A DNA stretch of 37,125 nt from Verrucomicrobiales bacterium (GTDB taxonomy: Bacteria > Verrucomicrobiota > Verrucomicrobiia > Verrucomicrobiales > V1-33): contig CANHUG010000004.1 of NCBI GenBank assembly GCA_947462995.1, forward strand, positions 1 through 37,125, in the 5' to 3' direction. This document shows positions 9,631 through 19,623 of this stretch, piece by piece (position 1 is the first letter of the stretch; each line of letters starts with the position of its first letter). The notes beneath the pieces are model-generated. The model was not told where the DNA came from. It saw only the letters and a program-made list of their open reading frames with translations, and ran no database searches. The translations under genes were made by a program, and so were the position numbers.

Positions 9631-12600
9631 ATGAGACTGCTTCCGCCTCTACTGTCTGCCGCCGTTCTGACCGCCTTGCCCTTGAGCGCACAGGTTCCGC
9701 TGATTCCTTCGCTCACCCCTGAGCAAACCCGGGCCGCCGTCTTCGAAACCTTCCGCCCCGCAAAGGAACCGCAGTCCCTCCAGCATCCACGGCCGCTCGC
9801 CAACTTCCGACTCCACCTCGAATTCCGCCTCCCGGATCAGTCCGCAACCGCCGCCGTGCAGGCCGGAACAGGCGAACCAATCACCCTCAATCCACCGCCC
9901 GACCGCGACTGGCACGTCCTCGAATTGCGGGCCGAAATGACCGCAGGCAGTCCCGGCTTCGTCGAAACCTCCATCGATGGCAAAGCCGCCACCGCAAAGC
10001 CATTGTCCGGATCCGGCAAATCAAGCGGACCCGCCGCAGACGGATTGCGCTTCGACCGCGACTTCACCGCCATGGTCCAGTTCCGCTCCGAAGGCGAAGG
10101 CGCACTCTTCTCTTTCTGCCGTCCCGAAAAATGGGAGCCCGACGCCAAAATGGTTGGTCTCCGCGACGGCCGTCTGTTCTTCGACATCGGATGGTTAGGA
10201 GAAATCACCAGCCGCCGCGCCGGCCTCAATGACGGCAAGGTCCACACCGCCGTGCTGCGCCTCAGCAACGGCAGGGCTCAATTCTTCATCGATGGCCGCC
10301 CCGACTCCGCAAAAGACGGGATGCTCAAACCCGACGCCGCAGACCACACGTTCCAGACCGGCCGCGGTTCCGGCGGCTTCCTCGGCGACCTGACCAAAGG
10401 CGCGGTCAGCGGCATCCGTTACTGGGAACGCGCCCTCAACGACTCCGAAGCCAAGCAACTCAGCTCCGGCGACGCCGGCAGCATCAATACCCCCATGTAT
10501 CAATGGACCGGTGAAGCCGACGAAGCCACCTTCCCTCGCGGCATCCCCGGTATTCCCGTCCCGCTCAGCCTGACAATCTCCGGCGGCGCGGAAATCCGCA
10601 ACGCATGGGTCCAACCTCTCGACTCCGCCGATCATGCCGCCCTCATCCGCGGCTGGAATGCCGAAACCCTCGCAGAGGGTGCGCGCATCTACGGAACTCT
10701 CTGCGTCACCTGCCACGGCACCGAATCCAAAGAAGGCTCCATGCCGACCTCCCGCCGGTTCCACAAGGACCCGTTCAAGAATGGCAGCGATCCATGGCGG
10801 CAGTTCCAGACGCTCACTCACGGCTACGGCCTCATGATGCCCATGCCGCAGTACACCGCCGCTCAGAAATACGCCGTCATCCATTACATCCGGGAAACCT
10901 TCCTCAAGCCTTTCAACGCCTCACAATACTCTGCCGTCGACGACGCCTCCCTGGCTTCACTGCCCCTCCGCATGAAGTCGCTCGCCGCAGAACAGGCACC
11001 AAAGGAAGACCCGGCCACTCAATACGAACGGATGGACTTCGGCCCGGCCCTCCAATGGACCTATCAGATCGCTCCGGGCAACATCGCCCAGAAGGGCATC
11101 GCCGCACGTCTCGACGACGGACCCGGCGGCGTTTCCAAAGGCCGGGCATGGATGATCTACGAACACGACACGCTCCAGGCAGCCGCCGCCATGACCGGCA
11201 AATTCATCGACTGGCGCGGCGTCGCCTTCGACGGCTCCCACGGCACCCACGCCAGCCTCACCGGCGACCTCCTCTTCAGCAACCCTAACCAGCCAGCATG
11301 GGCCAACCCGGAAAACGGCTCATGGGACGACGTCCGTTTCCTCGGCCGGGACGGCAAACCCTACGGCCCCCTGCCCCGCTCATGGTGCCGCTACGAAGGC
11401 CTCTACCGCCACGGCAGCCTCAGCGTGCTCCAGTACTCCGTCGGCAAGGCCCGTATCCTCGAAGCCGCCGAAGTCGTCGAATACGGCGCGCACCCGCTCT
11501 TCATCCGGACCCTGAATATCACAAAATCACCCCACGACCTCAATCTCAGGATCGCCCCTGACTCCGACGGTCTCCAGGTCGACGCCCCTGCACCCGGCAT
11601 CACCCTCACCAAATCCGCTGGCTTCCACCTGCTCACCATTCCCGCCTCCGCCACCCCCGCGCAGTTCCGCATCGGTATCACCAAGGGAGCAGACGACGCA
11701 ACCCGCGCCGCCCTCATCAATGCCGCACGCATCCCCCTCGACCTCGCCTCCCTAACCAAAGGCGGCCCGGCACAATGGCCTCAGGATGTCATCACTCAAG
11801 GCATCCCCGGCGACGACAGCGGTCCCTTCGCCACCGACATCATCACCCACCCCGACGCCGCCGCCAACCCATGGCAATCATGGCTCCGTCTCACCGGTTT
11901 CGACTTCTACCCCGATGCCGACCGCGCCGCCGTCTGCACATGGATGGGCGACGTCTGGACCGTCACAGGCCTCACTCAACAACCGCTCGGCGAACTCAAA
12001 TGGCGCCGGATCGCCTCCGGCCTCTTCCAGCCGCTCGGCCTCAAAATCATCAACGGCTCCATCTTCGTCTGCTGCCGCGACCAGCTCGCAAAACTCCACG
12101 ACCTCAACGCCGACGGCGAAACTGACTTCATCGAATGCTTCAACTCCGACCACCAGGTCACCGAGCACTTCCATGAATTCGCCATGGGTCTCCAGTCCGA
12201 TGCCGCAGGCAACTTCTACTACGCCAAATCCGCCCGCCATGCTCTCAAGGAGGTCGTCGCCCACCACGGCACGCTCCTCCGCGTCAGCGCCGACGGCACC
12301 CACACCGATATTCTCGCCACTGGATTCCGCGCCGCCAACGGCGTCTGCCTCAATCCGGACGGCACGTTCTTCGTCACCGATCAGGAAGGCCACTGGACTC
12401 CCAAGAACCGCATCAATCTCGTCCGCGGCACCGGCCCTGACGAATTCTACGGCAACATGTTCGGCTATCACAACATCACCGACAGCAGCAACAGCGCCAT
12501 GCAGCAGCCACTCTGCTGGATCACCAACGCCTTCGACCGCTCCCCCTCGGAACTCGTCTGGGTCCCCAAAGACGCCAAATGGGGCCCGCTCAACGGTTCG

Positions 12601-13167
12601 CTCCTCAACCTCTCCTACGGCTACGGCAAGATCTACACTGTCCCCTTCGAGAAGTCCGGCAACCAACCCCAGGGCGGCATGTGCGCCCTTCCCATGCCGC
12701 AGTTCCCCACAGGCGTCATGCGCGGCCGCTTCCACCCCACCGACGGTCAGTTCTACGCCTGCGGCATGTTCGCATGGGCCGGCAATCAAGGCCAGCCCGG
12801 AGGATTCTACCGCGTCCGCTGGACCGGAAAACCCGCCCTCCAACCCATCGGCCTCCACTTCGCGAAGGGCTCCGTCAAACTCGACTTCAGCGACACCCTC
12901 GACGCCACCTCCGCCGCCGACATCTCGCGCTACGAAGTCCGTGCATGGGACCTCAAACGCTCCGCCAACTACGGCAGCGAACACATCGGCGAAGCCGCCC
13001 TCCCAATCACCGCCGCCACCCTCCGCGACGGAAAATCCCTGACGCTCACCGTCCCCACTCTGCGCCCCGCCATGGGCGTCTCCGTCACCTGCCGCCTGCG
13101 CGGCGCCGATGGCAAGGACACCGAACGCGTCCTCCACGGCACCATCCACCAACTCGGCGAACCCTGA
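9631..13167 (+). CDS. DUF6797-type protein with LamG-like N-terminus, cytochrome c and beta-propeller region
   Basis: Signal peptide MRLLPPLLSAAVLTALPLSAQ. ARIYGTLCVTCHGTESKEGSMPTSRRFHKDPFKNGSDPWRQF (CxxCH). Later propeller segments with GFRAANGVCLNPDGTFFVTDQEGHWTPKNRINLV. Confidence 0.8.
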   Translation: MRLLPPLLSAAVLTALPLSAQVPLIPSLTPEQTRAAVFETFRPAKEPQSLQHPRPLANFRLHLEFRLPDQSATAAVQAGTGEPITLNPPPDRDWHVLELRAEMTAGSPGFVETSIDGKAATAKPLSGSGKSSGPAADGLRFDRDFTAMVQFRSEGEGALFSFCRPEKWEPDAKMVGLRDGRLFFDIGWLGEITSRRAGLNDGKVHTAVLRLSNGRAQFFIDGRPDSAKDGMLKPDAADHTFQTGRGSGGFLGDLTKGAVSGIRYWERALNDSEAKQLSSGDAGSINTPMYQWTGEADEATFPRGIPGIPVPLSLTISGGAEIRNAWVQPLDSADHAALIRGWNAETLAEGARIYGTLCVTCHGTESKEGSMPTSRRFHKDPFKNGSDPWRQFQTLTHGYGLMMPMPQYTAAQKYAVIHYIRETFLKPFNASQYSAVDDASLASLPLRMKSLAAEQAPKEDPATQYERMDFGPALQWTYQIAPGNIAQKGIAARLDDGPGGVSKGRAWMIYEHDTLQAAAAMTGKFIDWRGVAFDGSHGTHASLTGDLLFSNPNQPAWANPENGSWDDVRFLGRDGKPYGPLPRSWCRYEGLYRHGSLSVLQYSVGKARILEAAEVVEYGAHPLFIRTLNITKSPHDLNLRIAPDSDGLQVDAPAPGITLTKSAGFHLLTIPASATPAQFRIGITKGADDATRAALINAARIPLDLASLTKGGPAQWPQDVITQGIPGDDSGPFATDIITHPDAAANPWQSWLRLTGFDFYPDADRAAVCTWMGDVWTVTGLTQQPLGELKWRRIASGLFQPLGLKIINGSIFVCCRDQLAKLHDLNADGETDFIECFNSDHQVTEHFHEFAMGLQSDAAGNFYYAKSARHALKEVVAHHGTLLRVSADGTHTDILATGFRAANGVCLNPDGTFFVTDQEGHWTPKNRINLVRGTGPDEFYGNMFGYHNITDSSNSAMQQPLCWITNAFDRSPSELVWVPKDAKWGPLNGSLLNLSYGYGKIYTVPFEKSGNQPQGGMCALPMPQFPTGVMRGRFHPTDGQFYACGMFAWAGNQGQPGGFYRVRWTGKPALQPIGLHFAKGSVKLDFSDTLDATSAADISRYEVRAWDLKRSANYGSEHIGEAALPITAATLRDGKSLTLTVPTLRPAMGVSVTCRLRGADGKDTERVLHGTIHQLGEP

Positions 13168-13233
13168 GTAACATTCCCTCTCATCCCGCGGTTGCCGGGA
13201 GAAAAGATGTGCGTTTAGGTTCGGCGCGCGCGT

Positions 13234-13256
13234 GAGCGGGCCAGTTCGACCCGCTC
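13234..13256. repeat. intergenic hairpin upstream of the HNH gene
   Basis: Perfect 7-bp inverted repeat GAGCGGG-CCAGTTCGA-CCCGCTC; no T tract. Confidence 0.4.
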
Positions 13257-13314
13257 CGGATGTTCCCTTCAGGACACCCGCAGTCGCCGCGTCATCAAGA
13301 ACTCCCGAGCAACC

Positions 13315-13896
13315 ATGAGCGATATTCTCAGCCGTCCCACTGTGCTGGTGCTCAACCGGCATTGGCAGGCCATCGACGTCAAATCTCCCGCCGAAGCCTT
13401 CGGCATGATGGCCGCAGGCTCAGCCAGCGGTCTCGACATCAGCGAAGATGGCATGCGCCCAGTCAAATGGACCGAATGGCTGACCCTCCCAGTCAGGGAA
13501 CACGACCTCCCGGTCCGGACAGTCCGCGGTGCCGTCCGCGCTCCCACCGTCCTCGTCCTCGCACGCTTCGCCAGAATGCCCCGCCGCCGCCTCAGCTTCT
13601 CCCTACGCGGTCTCTGGGAACGCGACGGCGGCGTCTGCCAATACACCGGCCGACGTCTCCAGCCAGGCGAAGGCAACATCGATCACGTCATCCCACGCAG
13701 CCGCGGCGGCGCCTCCTCATGGGAAAACTGCGTCCTCGCCTGCAAACGCATCAACCAGCGCAAAGGCGACCGCACCCCAGACGAGGCCGGCCTCCAACTC
13801 CTCCGCGCCCCTTCCCCGCCACGCGAACTCCCCGCTTCCGCCTTCATCCGCAATACCCTCGGCATCCGCGACTGGGAAGCCTTCCTCGTGTCCTGA
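13315..13896 (+). CDS. HNH endonuclease
   Basis: MSDILSRPTVLVLNRHWQAIDVKSPAEAF; GGVCQYTGRRLQPGEGNIDHVIPRSRGGASSWENCVLACKRINQRKGDRTPDEAG (HNH core). Confidence 0.9.
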   Translation: MSDILSRPTVLVLNRHWQAIDVKSPAEAFGMMAAGSASGLDISEDGMRPVKWTEWLTLPVREHDLPVRTVRGAVRAPTVLVLARFARMPRRRLSFSLRGLWERDGGVCQYTGRRLQPGEGNIDHVIPRSRGGASSWENCVLACKRINQRKGDRTPDEAGLQLLRAPSPPRELPASAFIRNTLGIRDWEAFLVS

Positions 13897-13921
13897 TCCG
13901 GCCACCGCCGCCACGCGGACC

Positions 13922-14800
13922 TCAGTGCCCTCCCTGAACGGACGATCCAATCTGCACGCGCTGCATCCGCGCCTTCTCACGGTTCGCCTTCCAGATCGCT
14001 CGTAGCCTCACCGCGTGCGGCGCAATCTCCAGCGGCAGCATCGCCGACGGATCCAGCTTGCTCACAATCGGCTCCAGCACCGCCAGCCTCAGCCCGACCG
14101 ATGGCGACCGGTCCATCGGATCCTCGCTCCGGTACAAATCCATCAGCCGCCGCCAGGCCTCCAGTTCCCGACCAGGAACGTCCGCCAGATGATACGCCGC
14201 AAACCGCCGCAGGTAAGGCGGTGCCCCGGGACACGCCGCACCCAACTCGCACGCTCGCGACGCCGCCAGAAAATCCGGCTCCGGATTCAACTCGCTCGTA
14301 TGCAGCAACCGAAGCCGCTCATACAACTGGTACACCTTCGGATTGTACCGCAGCCCTTCCTCAATCAGCCCAATCGCCTTCACAAACGCCTGACGCGACT
14401 TCATCGTCTTCACCGCCGGCGAACGCACAGACTCATACTGGTAATTGTCCGCCGCATTGAATCCCGCATGCCACGCCCTCAGGTCCCAGTAGTGCCACTC
14501 GCGCGGCTGGAGCTTGTTGCAGATCGCATAGTACTCATCCACCAGCCCCCACTGCCGCTCCTGCCACGGCCGGATCGTTTTCAACTCCACCAGACTCGCC
14601 ACCACCGAACGAAACCCGCCCAGCACCGCAATGAAAAACGACTGCCCCAGTTCGTCCCGCAGCGACGCGCTGAGCGGCGGCTCAAGAATGCCTCGCCCCT
14701 GAAGGTCCCGCGTGCGGGCCTGCTCAAACGGCAGCCGCAGCACTCCCCCAGCCACAATAATGGCCAGCGCGAGCAGTATGCGGCGGGGCGGAATGCTCAT
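13922..14800 (-). CDS. membrane-anchored hypothetical protein (helical/TPR-like), last gene of the ABC operon
   Basis: Start MSIPPRRILLALAIIVAGGVLRLPF (N-terminal TM). Four bases separate it from the upstream permease gene. Confidence 0.7.
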   Translation of the reverse strand: MSIPPRRILLALAIIVAGGVLRLPFEQARTRDLQGRGILEPPLSASLRDELGQSFFIAVLGGFRSVVASLVELKTIRPWQERQWGLVDEYYAICNKLQPREWHYWDLRAWHAGFNAADNYQYESVRSPAVKTMKSRQAFVKAIGLIEEGLRYNPKVYQLYERLRLLHTSELNPEPDFLAASRACELGAACPGAPPYLRRFAAYHLADVPGRELEAWRRLMDLYRSEDPMDRSPSVGLRLAVLEPIVSKLDPSAMLPLEIAPHAVRLRAIWKANREKARMQRVQIGSSVQGGH

Positions 14801-14804
14801 CGCT

Positions 14805-15725
14805 TCAGAGTTCCTTGTCCGCAAAAAGCACCCACGCCGCCAGCATGTACAGCACACAGTAAATGCCACACAACCCACCCATCTTCAAAACCTCGACTCC
14901 CGGCACCACCGTCCCCGTAATCACCGCATCCAGCACATCGAAGGTCTTGAAATCCGGAAACAGCACCGCCACCCCACCCGCCACCAGCCGCGGCAGCACC
15001 GCTCCATCCGCTTCATCAAGCAGCACCTCCCGCGCCAGCCCCTGCGCGTGACCAATCACCATCAGCGCCAGCGATACCATGATCGTAAACAGCGTCGACG
15101 TCGCAAACGTGCTCACCAGCAGCGTCACCGCAGTCAGCACGATCGACTTCGCCAGAATCGCCGCCATCCCCGCCTGCAGGTTCCAGCTAGCCCCCTGCTG
15201 CGTCGCCACTTCAATAATCTCCGCCACCGCCTTCTCCCGCTCTTCCTGACTCCGGAAAGGCCGGTACTCCAGCTCCGCAACATTCTGCTCCACCACCGTC
15301 CGCTGCTTCAAATGCAGCACCCCCGTGAACAGCAGATCCATCGCCCCGAGACTGATCACCAGCACCAGCACCATCCCCGTCAGCTTCCCTAGCAGATACT
15401 CCAGCCGCGACACCGGTTTGCACAGAATCGTGTACAGCGTCCGGTCCTCCACATCCCGCGGAATCAGCATCGCCGTCCCCGCGATCGCAAATAGCATGCA
15501 GAACAGCTGAATCGCCGCAAACGACACGTCCTTCAGCATCTTCAATTCCTGCTCGGTCTTCAGATCCGCGAACGCAAAACTCGCCCCGATCAGCACCACC
15601 GCAAAAATCGCCATGAACGCAAACACCTTCATCCGCACCAACTGCGTCAGCGTTCCCGTCGCAATAGTCCAGACTCGCCCGAACGAAAACGATCGGTGTC
15701 GGCGGATTGGAGAACCAGTTTCCAT
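14805..15725 (-). CDS. ABC transporter permease (ABC-2 type)
   Basis: Multiple TM segments; GTAMLIPRDVEDRTLYTILCKPVSRLEYLLGKLTGMVLVL; adjacent to an ATPase gene. Confidence 0.87.
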   Translation of the reverse strand: METGSPIRRHRSFSFGRVWTIATGTLTQLVRMKVFAFMAIFAVVLIGASFAFADLKTEQELKMLKDVSFAAIQLFCMLFAIAGTAMLIPRDVEDRTLYTILCKPVSRLEYLLGKLTGMVLVLVISLGAMDLLFTGVLHLKQRTVVEQNVAELEYRPFRSQEEREKAVAEIIEVATQQGASWNLQAGMAAILAKSIVLTAVTLLVSTFATSTLFTIMVSLALMVIGHAQGLAREVLLDEADGAVLPRLVAGGVAVLFPDFKTFDVLDAVITGTVVPGVEVLKMGGLCGIYCVLYMLAAWVLFADKEL

Positions 15726-15731
15726 GATACG

Positions 15732-16616
15732 TCAGGATTTGCCCCCGGAAGCCCGCGCCGCTTCCGCAGCAGCACTCGTCACTTCAAGGAACAGGGTTTC
15801 AAGGGTCGTCCTCGGATGGCCGTCATGGATCCACTTCGCTCCCCGCGCCGCCGCCAGCGCCCGGATCTCCTCCATCAACTCCGGCGTCATCCCCTCCAGC
15901 ACAATCTCCGATCGGTTCCCCACCTCAGTGATCTCCGCAAGGCTCCCCTCCCTCAGCATCCGCCCCCGAAAGATAATCCCGATCCGGTCGCAGACTTCCT
16001 GCACCTGCTCCAGCAAATGCGACGAAAGGATCACCGTGATCCCCCGACGCTTCAACTCCATGATCAGGTCCCGAATCTGCCTCGACCCCAGCGGATCCAC
16101 CCCGGCCGTCGGCTCATCCAGCACCACCAGCCTCGGCCGGTGAATGATCGCCTGCGCGAGCCCAATCCGCTGCAGCATCCCCTTCGAATACCCACCCAGT
16201 CGGCGATCGCGCGATTCCTCAAGGTCCACCAGCGCCAGCATCTCCCCAATCCGGTCGCGCAACTCCCGCCCCCGCAACCCGCAGAGCTTCCCGTAAAACT
16301 CCAGCGTCTCCGCTCCCGTCAGATGCTTGTAGAAATACGGATTCTCCGGCAGATACCCAACCTCCTCACGACTGTCCACCCGCGCACTGTCGCGCCCGAA
16401 AATCGCACACTTGCCGCTCGTCGCCCGCAGCAACCCCAGCAGCACCTTCATCGTCGTACTCTTCCCGGATCCATTCGGCCCGATCAATCCGTACACCTCT
16501 CCCGGCTGCACCTCCAATGACACGTCCGACACCGCCGTGAATTCACGACGCCGCAGGCCCGGAACGCGGAAAACCCGCGTGAGCTGTTCGACACTGACCG
16601 CCGGGACAGATGACAT
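15732..16616 (-). CDS. ABC transporter ATP-binding protein
   Basis: Walker A GPNGSGKST, signature-like LGGYSKGMLQRIGLAQA, Walker B RLVVLDEPTAGVDP, H-loop SSHLLEQV. Confidence 0.95.
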   Translation of the reverse strand: MSSVPAVSVEQLTRVFRVPGLRRREFTAVSDVSLEVQPGEVYGLIGPNGSGKSTTMKVLLGLLRATSGKCAIFGRDSARVDSREEVGYLPENPYFYKHLTGAETLEFYGKLCGLRGRELRDRIGEMLALVDLEESRDRRLGGYSKGMLQRIGLAQAIIHRPRLVVLDEPTAGVDPLGSRQIRDLIMELKRRGITVILSSHLLEQVQEVCDRIGIIFRGRMLREGSLAEITEVGNRSEIVLEGMTPELMEEIRALAAARGAKWIHDGHPRTTLETLFLEVTSAAAEAARASGGKS

Positions 16617-16685
16617 GCCCCCACCCTATCCCGGATGCCGCGCCGTCAAGGGTGACAGCATCGCTTCCACAAGATCCCCTGCCCT

Positions 16686-17882
16686 TCACTCCGCGACCCT
16701 CACCCGCCCAGACCCCGACCTCAGCAGCCATACCGATGCCACCCCAAGCAATCCGCACACCGCCCACAGCGCATCAGGATGCCACGCGAAAAGCATCAAC
16801 CCCGACCACCCGCCAAACGTCGCCCCACCAGACCACGCAAACGATGCCATGCCCGCATATCGCCCCCGCATGTCCGCCGGCGAAAGCTGCTGCACCCACG
16901 CCGAATGCCGCGGCAGGCTCAGCATCTCCCCGAAGGTCAGCACCACCATCGACGCCACCGCCGCCACCAGCCCAGGACCCGCAGCGTTGACCGCCACCCC
17001 CGCCCCAAGCAGAAAAAATCCCGCCGCAACCGCACGCCGCGGCAGCCAGCGGCTCGTCATCGCCGCTAGCGGAATCTCCAGCAGAATCACCAGCAACCCG
17101 TTCAGCGACTGCACCACTCCACAATGCTTCTCCGTATAGCCGCCGCTCAGCAGATGCAGATTCATCGCCGTACTCACCTGCCGGAATACAAACGCCGCAC
17201 ACACCGTCGCCGCCAGCAGACGAATCATGTCAGGACTCCCCGCAAGGCTCCGCAACGCTGGCTTCCACGCCGTCTCGCCCGCACGCTGCGAATTCCCATG
17301 CGGCAGAAAAAACCAGCTCAGCCCCGCAAACAGCAGCGACGTGCATGCATCCGCCGTGAACAGCCATTGATAGCTGTGCGCATCCGCCACAAACCCCGCC
17401 ACCGCCGGCCCAAACGCCCACCCAGTATTGATCGCAAACCGCTGCAGCAGCATCGCCGGCACCCGATCCTCCTCCGACACCAGATCCGCCACCATCGCAT
17501 GCATCGCCGGCTGCGCCCCCTGACCAGCAAACCCCGCCAGCGTCGCCAACACACAAATCGCCACCAGCGACTCACCCGCAAACCCCATGCAGAATACCAT
17601 GCACGCCTCCGCCAGCAGCGACACCGCCATGATCCGGTTCCGCCCAAACCGATCCGCCGCAGGCCCCGCAATCAGCGTGCACCCGAACGCCCCAGCCCCG
17701 TAAAGCGTCACCGCCAGCCCCGCCTCACCAGCACTGAACCCCCGACGCGTCATGAACATCGTCAGAAACGGCACCAGAAACGTCGCAAAACGATTCACAA
17801 ACGTCCCCGCCGCCAGCAGCCACATCCCCGACGGCAGCCGGCGCATCGCCCCTAGCATCTCTCTCGCTTGCTGCCCCGGCAT
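16686..17882 (-). CDS. MFS transporter
   Basis: About 12 hydrophobic segments; GPAADRFGRNRIMAVSLL (MFS loop 2-3 motif), LTMFMTRRGFSAGEAGLAVTLYGAG. Confidence 0.88.
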   Translation of the reverse strand: MPGQQAREMLGAMRRLPSGMWLLAAGTFVNRFATFLVPFLTMFMTRRGFSAGEAGLAVTLYGAGAFGCTLIAGPAADRFGRNRIMAVSLLAEACMVFCMGFAGESLVAICVLATLAGFAGQGAQPAMHAMVADLVSEEDRVPAMLLQRFAINTGWAFGPAVAGFVADAHSYQWLFTADACTSLLFAGLSWFFLPHGNSQRAGETAWKPALRSLAGSPDMIRLLAATVCAAFVFRQVSTAMNLHLLSGGYTEKHCGVVQSLNGLLVILLEIPLAAMTSRWLPRRAVAAGFFLLGAGVAVNAAGPGLVAAVASMVVLTFGEMLSLPRHSAWVQQLSPADMRGRYAGMASFAWSGGATFGGWSGLMLFAWHPDALWAVCGLLGVASVWLLRSGSGRVRVAE

Positions 17883-17935
17883 CGTTTCAGTTCATGCCGG
17901 AGCCCTGACCCCTCAGGCCCCGCGGTCGCAGGTTC

Positions 17936-19477
17936 TCAATGCAGAAAATGACGGTGCCCGGTGAACACCATCGCCACCCCGCGCTCATCCGCAGCCGCAA
18001 TCACCTCCGGATCCTTCACGCTCCCTCCAGGCTGAATCGCCGCCGTCGCCCCCGCATCCGCCGCCGCAATAAGCCCATCCGGAAACGGAAACATCGCGTC
18101 GCTCGCCACCACACTCCCATCAAGCGACAACCCAGCCTCCTTCGCCTTCCACACCGCGATCCGGCACGAATCCACACGGCTCATCTGCCCGGCCCCGATC
18201 CCCAGAGTCCGATCCGGCCCCGCAAACACGATCGCGTTCGACTTCACATGCTTCACCACCCGCCACGCAAACCGCATCGCGTCCAGTTCCTCCTTCGACG
18301 GCGGCCGCTGCGTCCGCACTTTCTCCTCAAGATTGCTCAACCCTAGCGCCTTCACATCCCGGTCCATCACCATGATGCCTCCAGGCGCACTCCGCAGCAC
18401 CGGATTCTTCTCCATCCACTGCCCATAGGCATCCATGTGCGCCACCATCAGCCGCAGATTCTTCTTCTTCTGCAGAATCGCCCGCGCCTCCGGCTCAAAA
18501 TCCGGCGCAATGATCACATCGGTGAAAATCTCACTGATCACCCGCGCCAACCGTTCCGTCAGCGGCCGGTTCGTGACAATCACCCCGCCGAACGGAGCCT
18601 GCTTGTCAGTCTCAAACGCCTTGTCCCACGCCGCCCTCAAATCGTCATCACAACCCACCCCGCACGGATTCGTGTGCTTCAGAATCGCCACCACCGGCCG
18701 CTTGAACTCCAGCACCAGCTCCGTCGCCGATTCAATATCAAGGATGTTCGTGTAACTCAGTTCCTTGCCCTGCAGCTTCTCGAAATAATCCGAGAAATTC
18801 CCGTACAGGCTCGCCTTCTGATGCGGATTGTCCCCGTTCCGCAGGGTCTGACAAAGCGGCAGGCTGATGCTGAAATTCGCCTCCGTCTCCTGCTCCTTGT
18901 TCAGAAAGTCAGCGATCGCCGAATCATACGCCGCCGTCCGCTGATAAACTTTGATCGCTAGGCGCTCCCGCGTCTTCAGCGTCGTCGCCCCGCCGTTCGC
19001 CTTCATCTCCTCAAGCACCGGACCGTAATCCCCCGGATCCGTCACCACCGTCACACTCTGGTAATTCTTCGACGCCCCGCGCAGCATCGCCGGACCGCCA
19101 ATATCAATGTTCTCAATCGCGTCCTCCAGCGTCACCCCTTCTTTCGCTATCGTCTTCTCAAACGGATAGAGATTCACAATCACCAGATCAATCGGCGGCA
19201 CATCCAGTTCCTTCGCCCGCTTCTCATGCTCCGCATCCCCCCGAACCTGCAGAAACCCACCATGAATCCGCGGATGCAGTGTCTTCACCCGGCCATCAAA
19301 ACACTCAGGATACCCCGTATAGTCACTCACCTCCACCACCGGCAATTCAAGGCCCCGCAAATACGCCGCACTCCCACCCGTCGACAGCAGCTCCACCCCC
19401 AGCTCGTGCAGTCCCCGGGCAAATTCATCCAGACCGGTTTTGTCAGAGACAGAAATGAGCGCGCGGGTGATTTTCAT
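17936..19477 (-). CDS. purH: bifunctional phosphoribosylaminoimidazolecarboxamide formyltransferase/IMP cyclohydrolase
   Basis: MKITRALISVSDKTGLDEFARGLHELGVELLSTGGSAAYL; VKTLHPRIHGG; RYGDNPHQ-type LRNGDNPHQKASLYG; ILKHTNPCGVG; SDAMFPFPDGL; GVAMVFTGHRHFLH at the C-terminus. Confidence 0.98.
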   Translation of the reverse strand: MKITRALISVSDKTGLDEFARGLHELGVELLSTGGSAAYLRGLELPVVEVSDYTGYPECFDGRVKTLHPRIHGGFLQVRGDAEHEKRAKELDVPPIDLVIVNLYPFEKTIAKEGVTLEDAIENIDIGGPAMLRGASKNYQSVTVVTDPGDYGPVLEEMKANGGATTLKTRERLAIKVYQRTAAYDSAIADFLNKEQETEANFSISLPLCQTLRNGDNPHQKASLYGNFSDYFEKLQGKELSYTNILDIESATELVLEFKRPVVAILKHTNPCGVGCDDDLRAAWDKAFETDKQAPFGGVIVTNRPLTERLARVISEIFTDVIIAPDFEPEARAILQKKKNLRLMVAHMDAYGQWMEKNPVLRSAPGGIMVMDRDVKALGLSNLEEKVRTQRPPSKEELDAMRFAWRVVKHVKSNAIVFAGPDRTLGIGAGQMSRVDSCRIAVWKAKEAGLSLDGSVVASDAMFPFPDGLIAAADAGATAAIQPGGSVKDPEVIAAADERGVAMVFTGHRHFLH

Positions 19478-19623
19478 GGAATTCTGGTGGGCTCGCAGAG
19501 TCGGAACACCCCCGAGTGGCGCAAGGGAGAAATCCATTTCCCCGCCATCCCGGCTCCACCACCCCCGACCGCCACCACCGCTGTCGAATTGACAGCCCGC
19601 CCCCCCCGGAGGATCATCCCCCC

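Noticed and set aside
11878-13362. Minus-strand 494-aa ORF opposite the DUF6797 gene
   Set aside because: Val/Glu/Gly-rich antisense artefact; the plus strand encodes a signal-peptide protein with cytochrome and propeller motifs.
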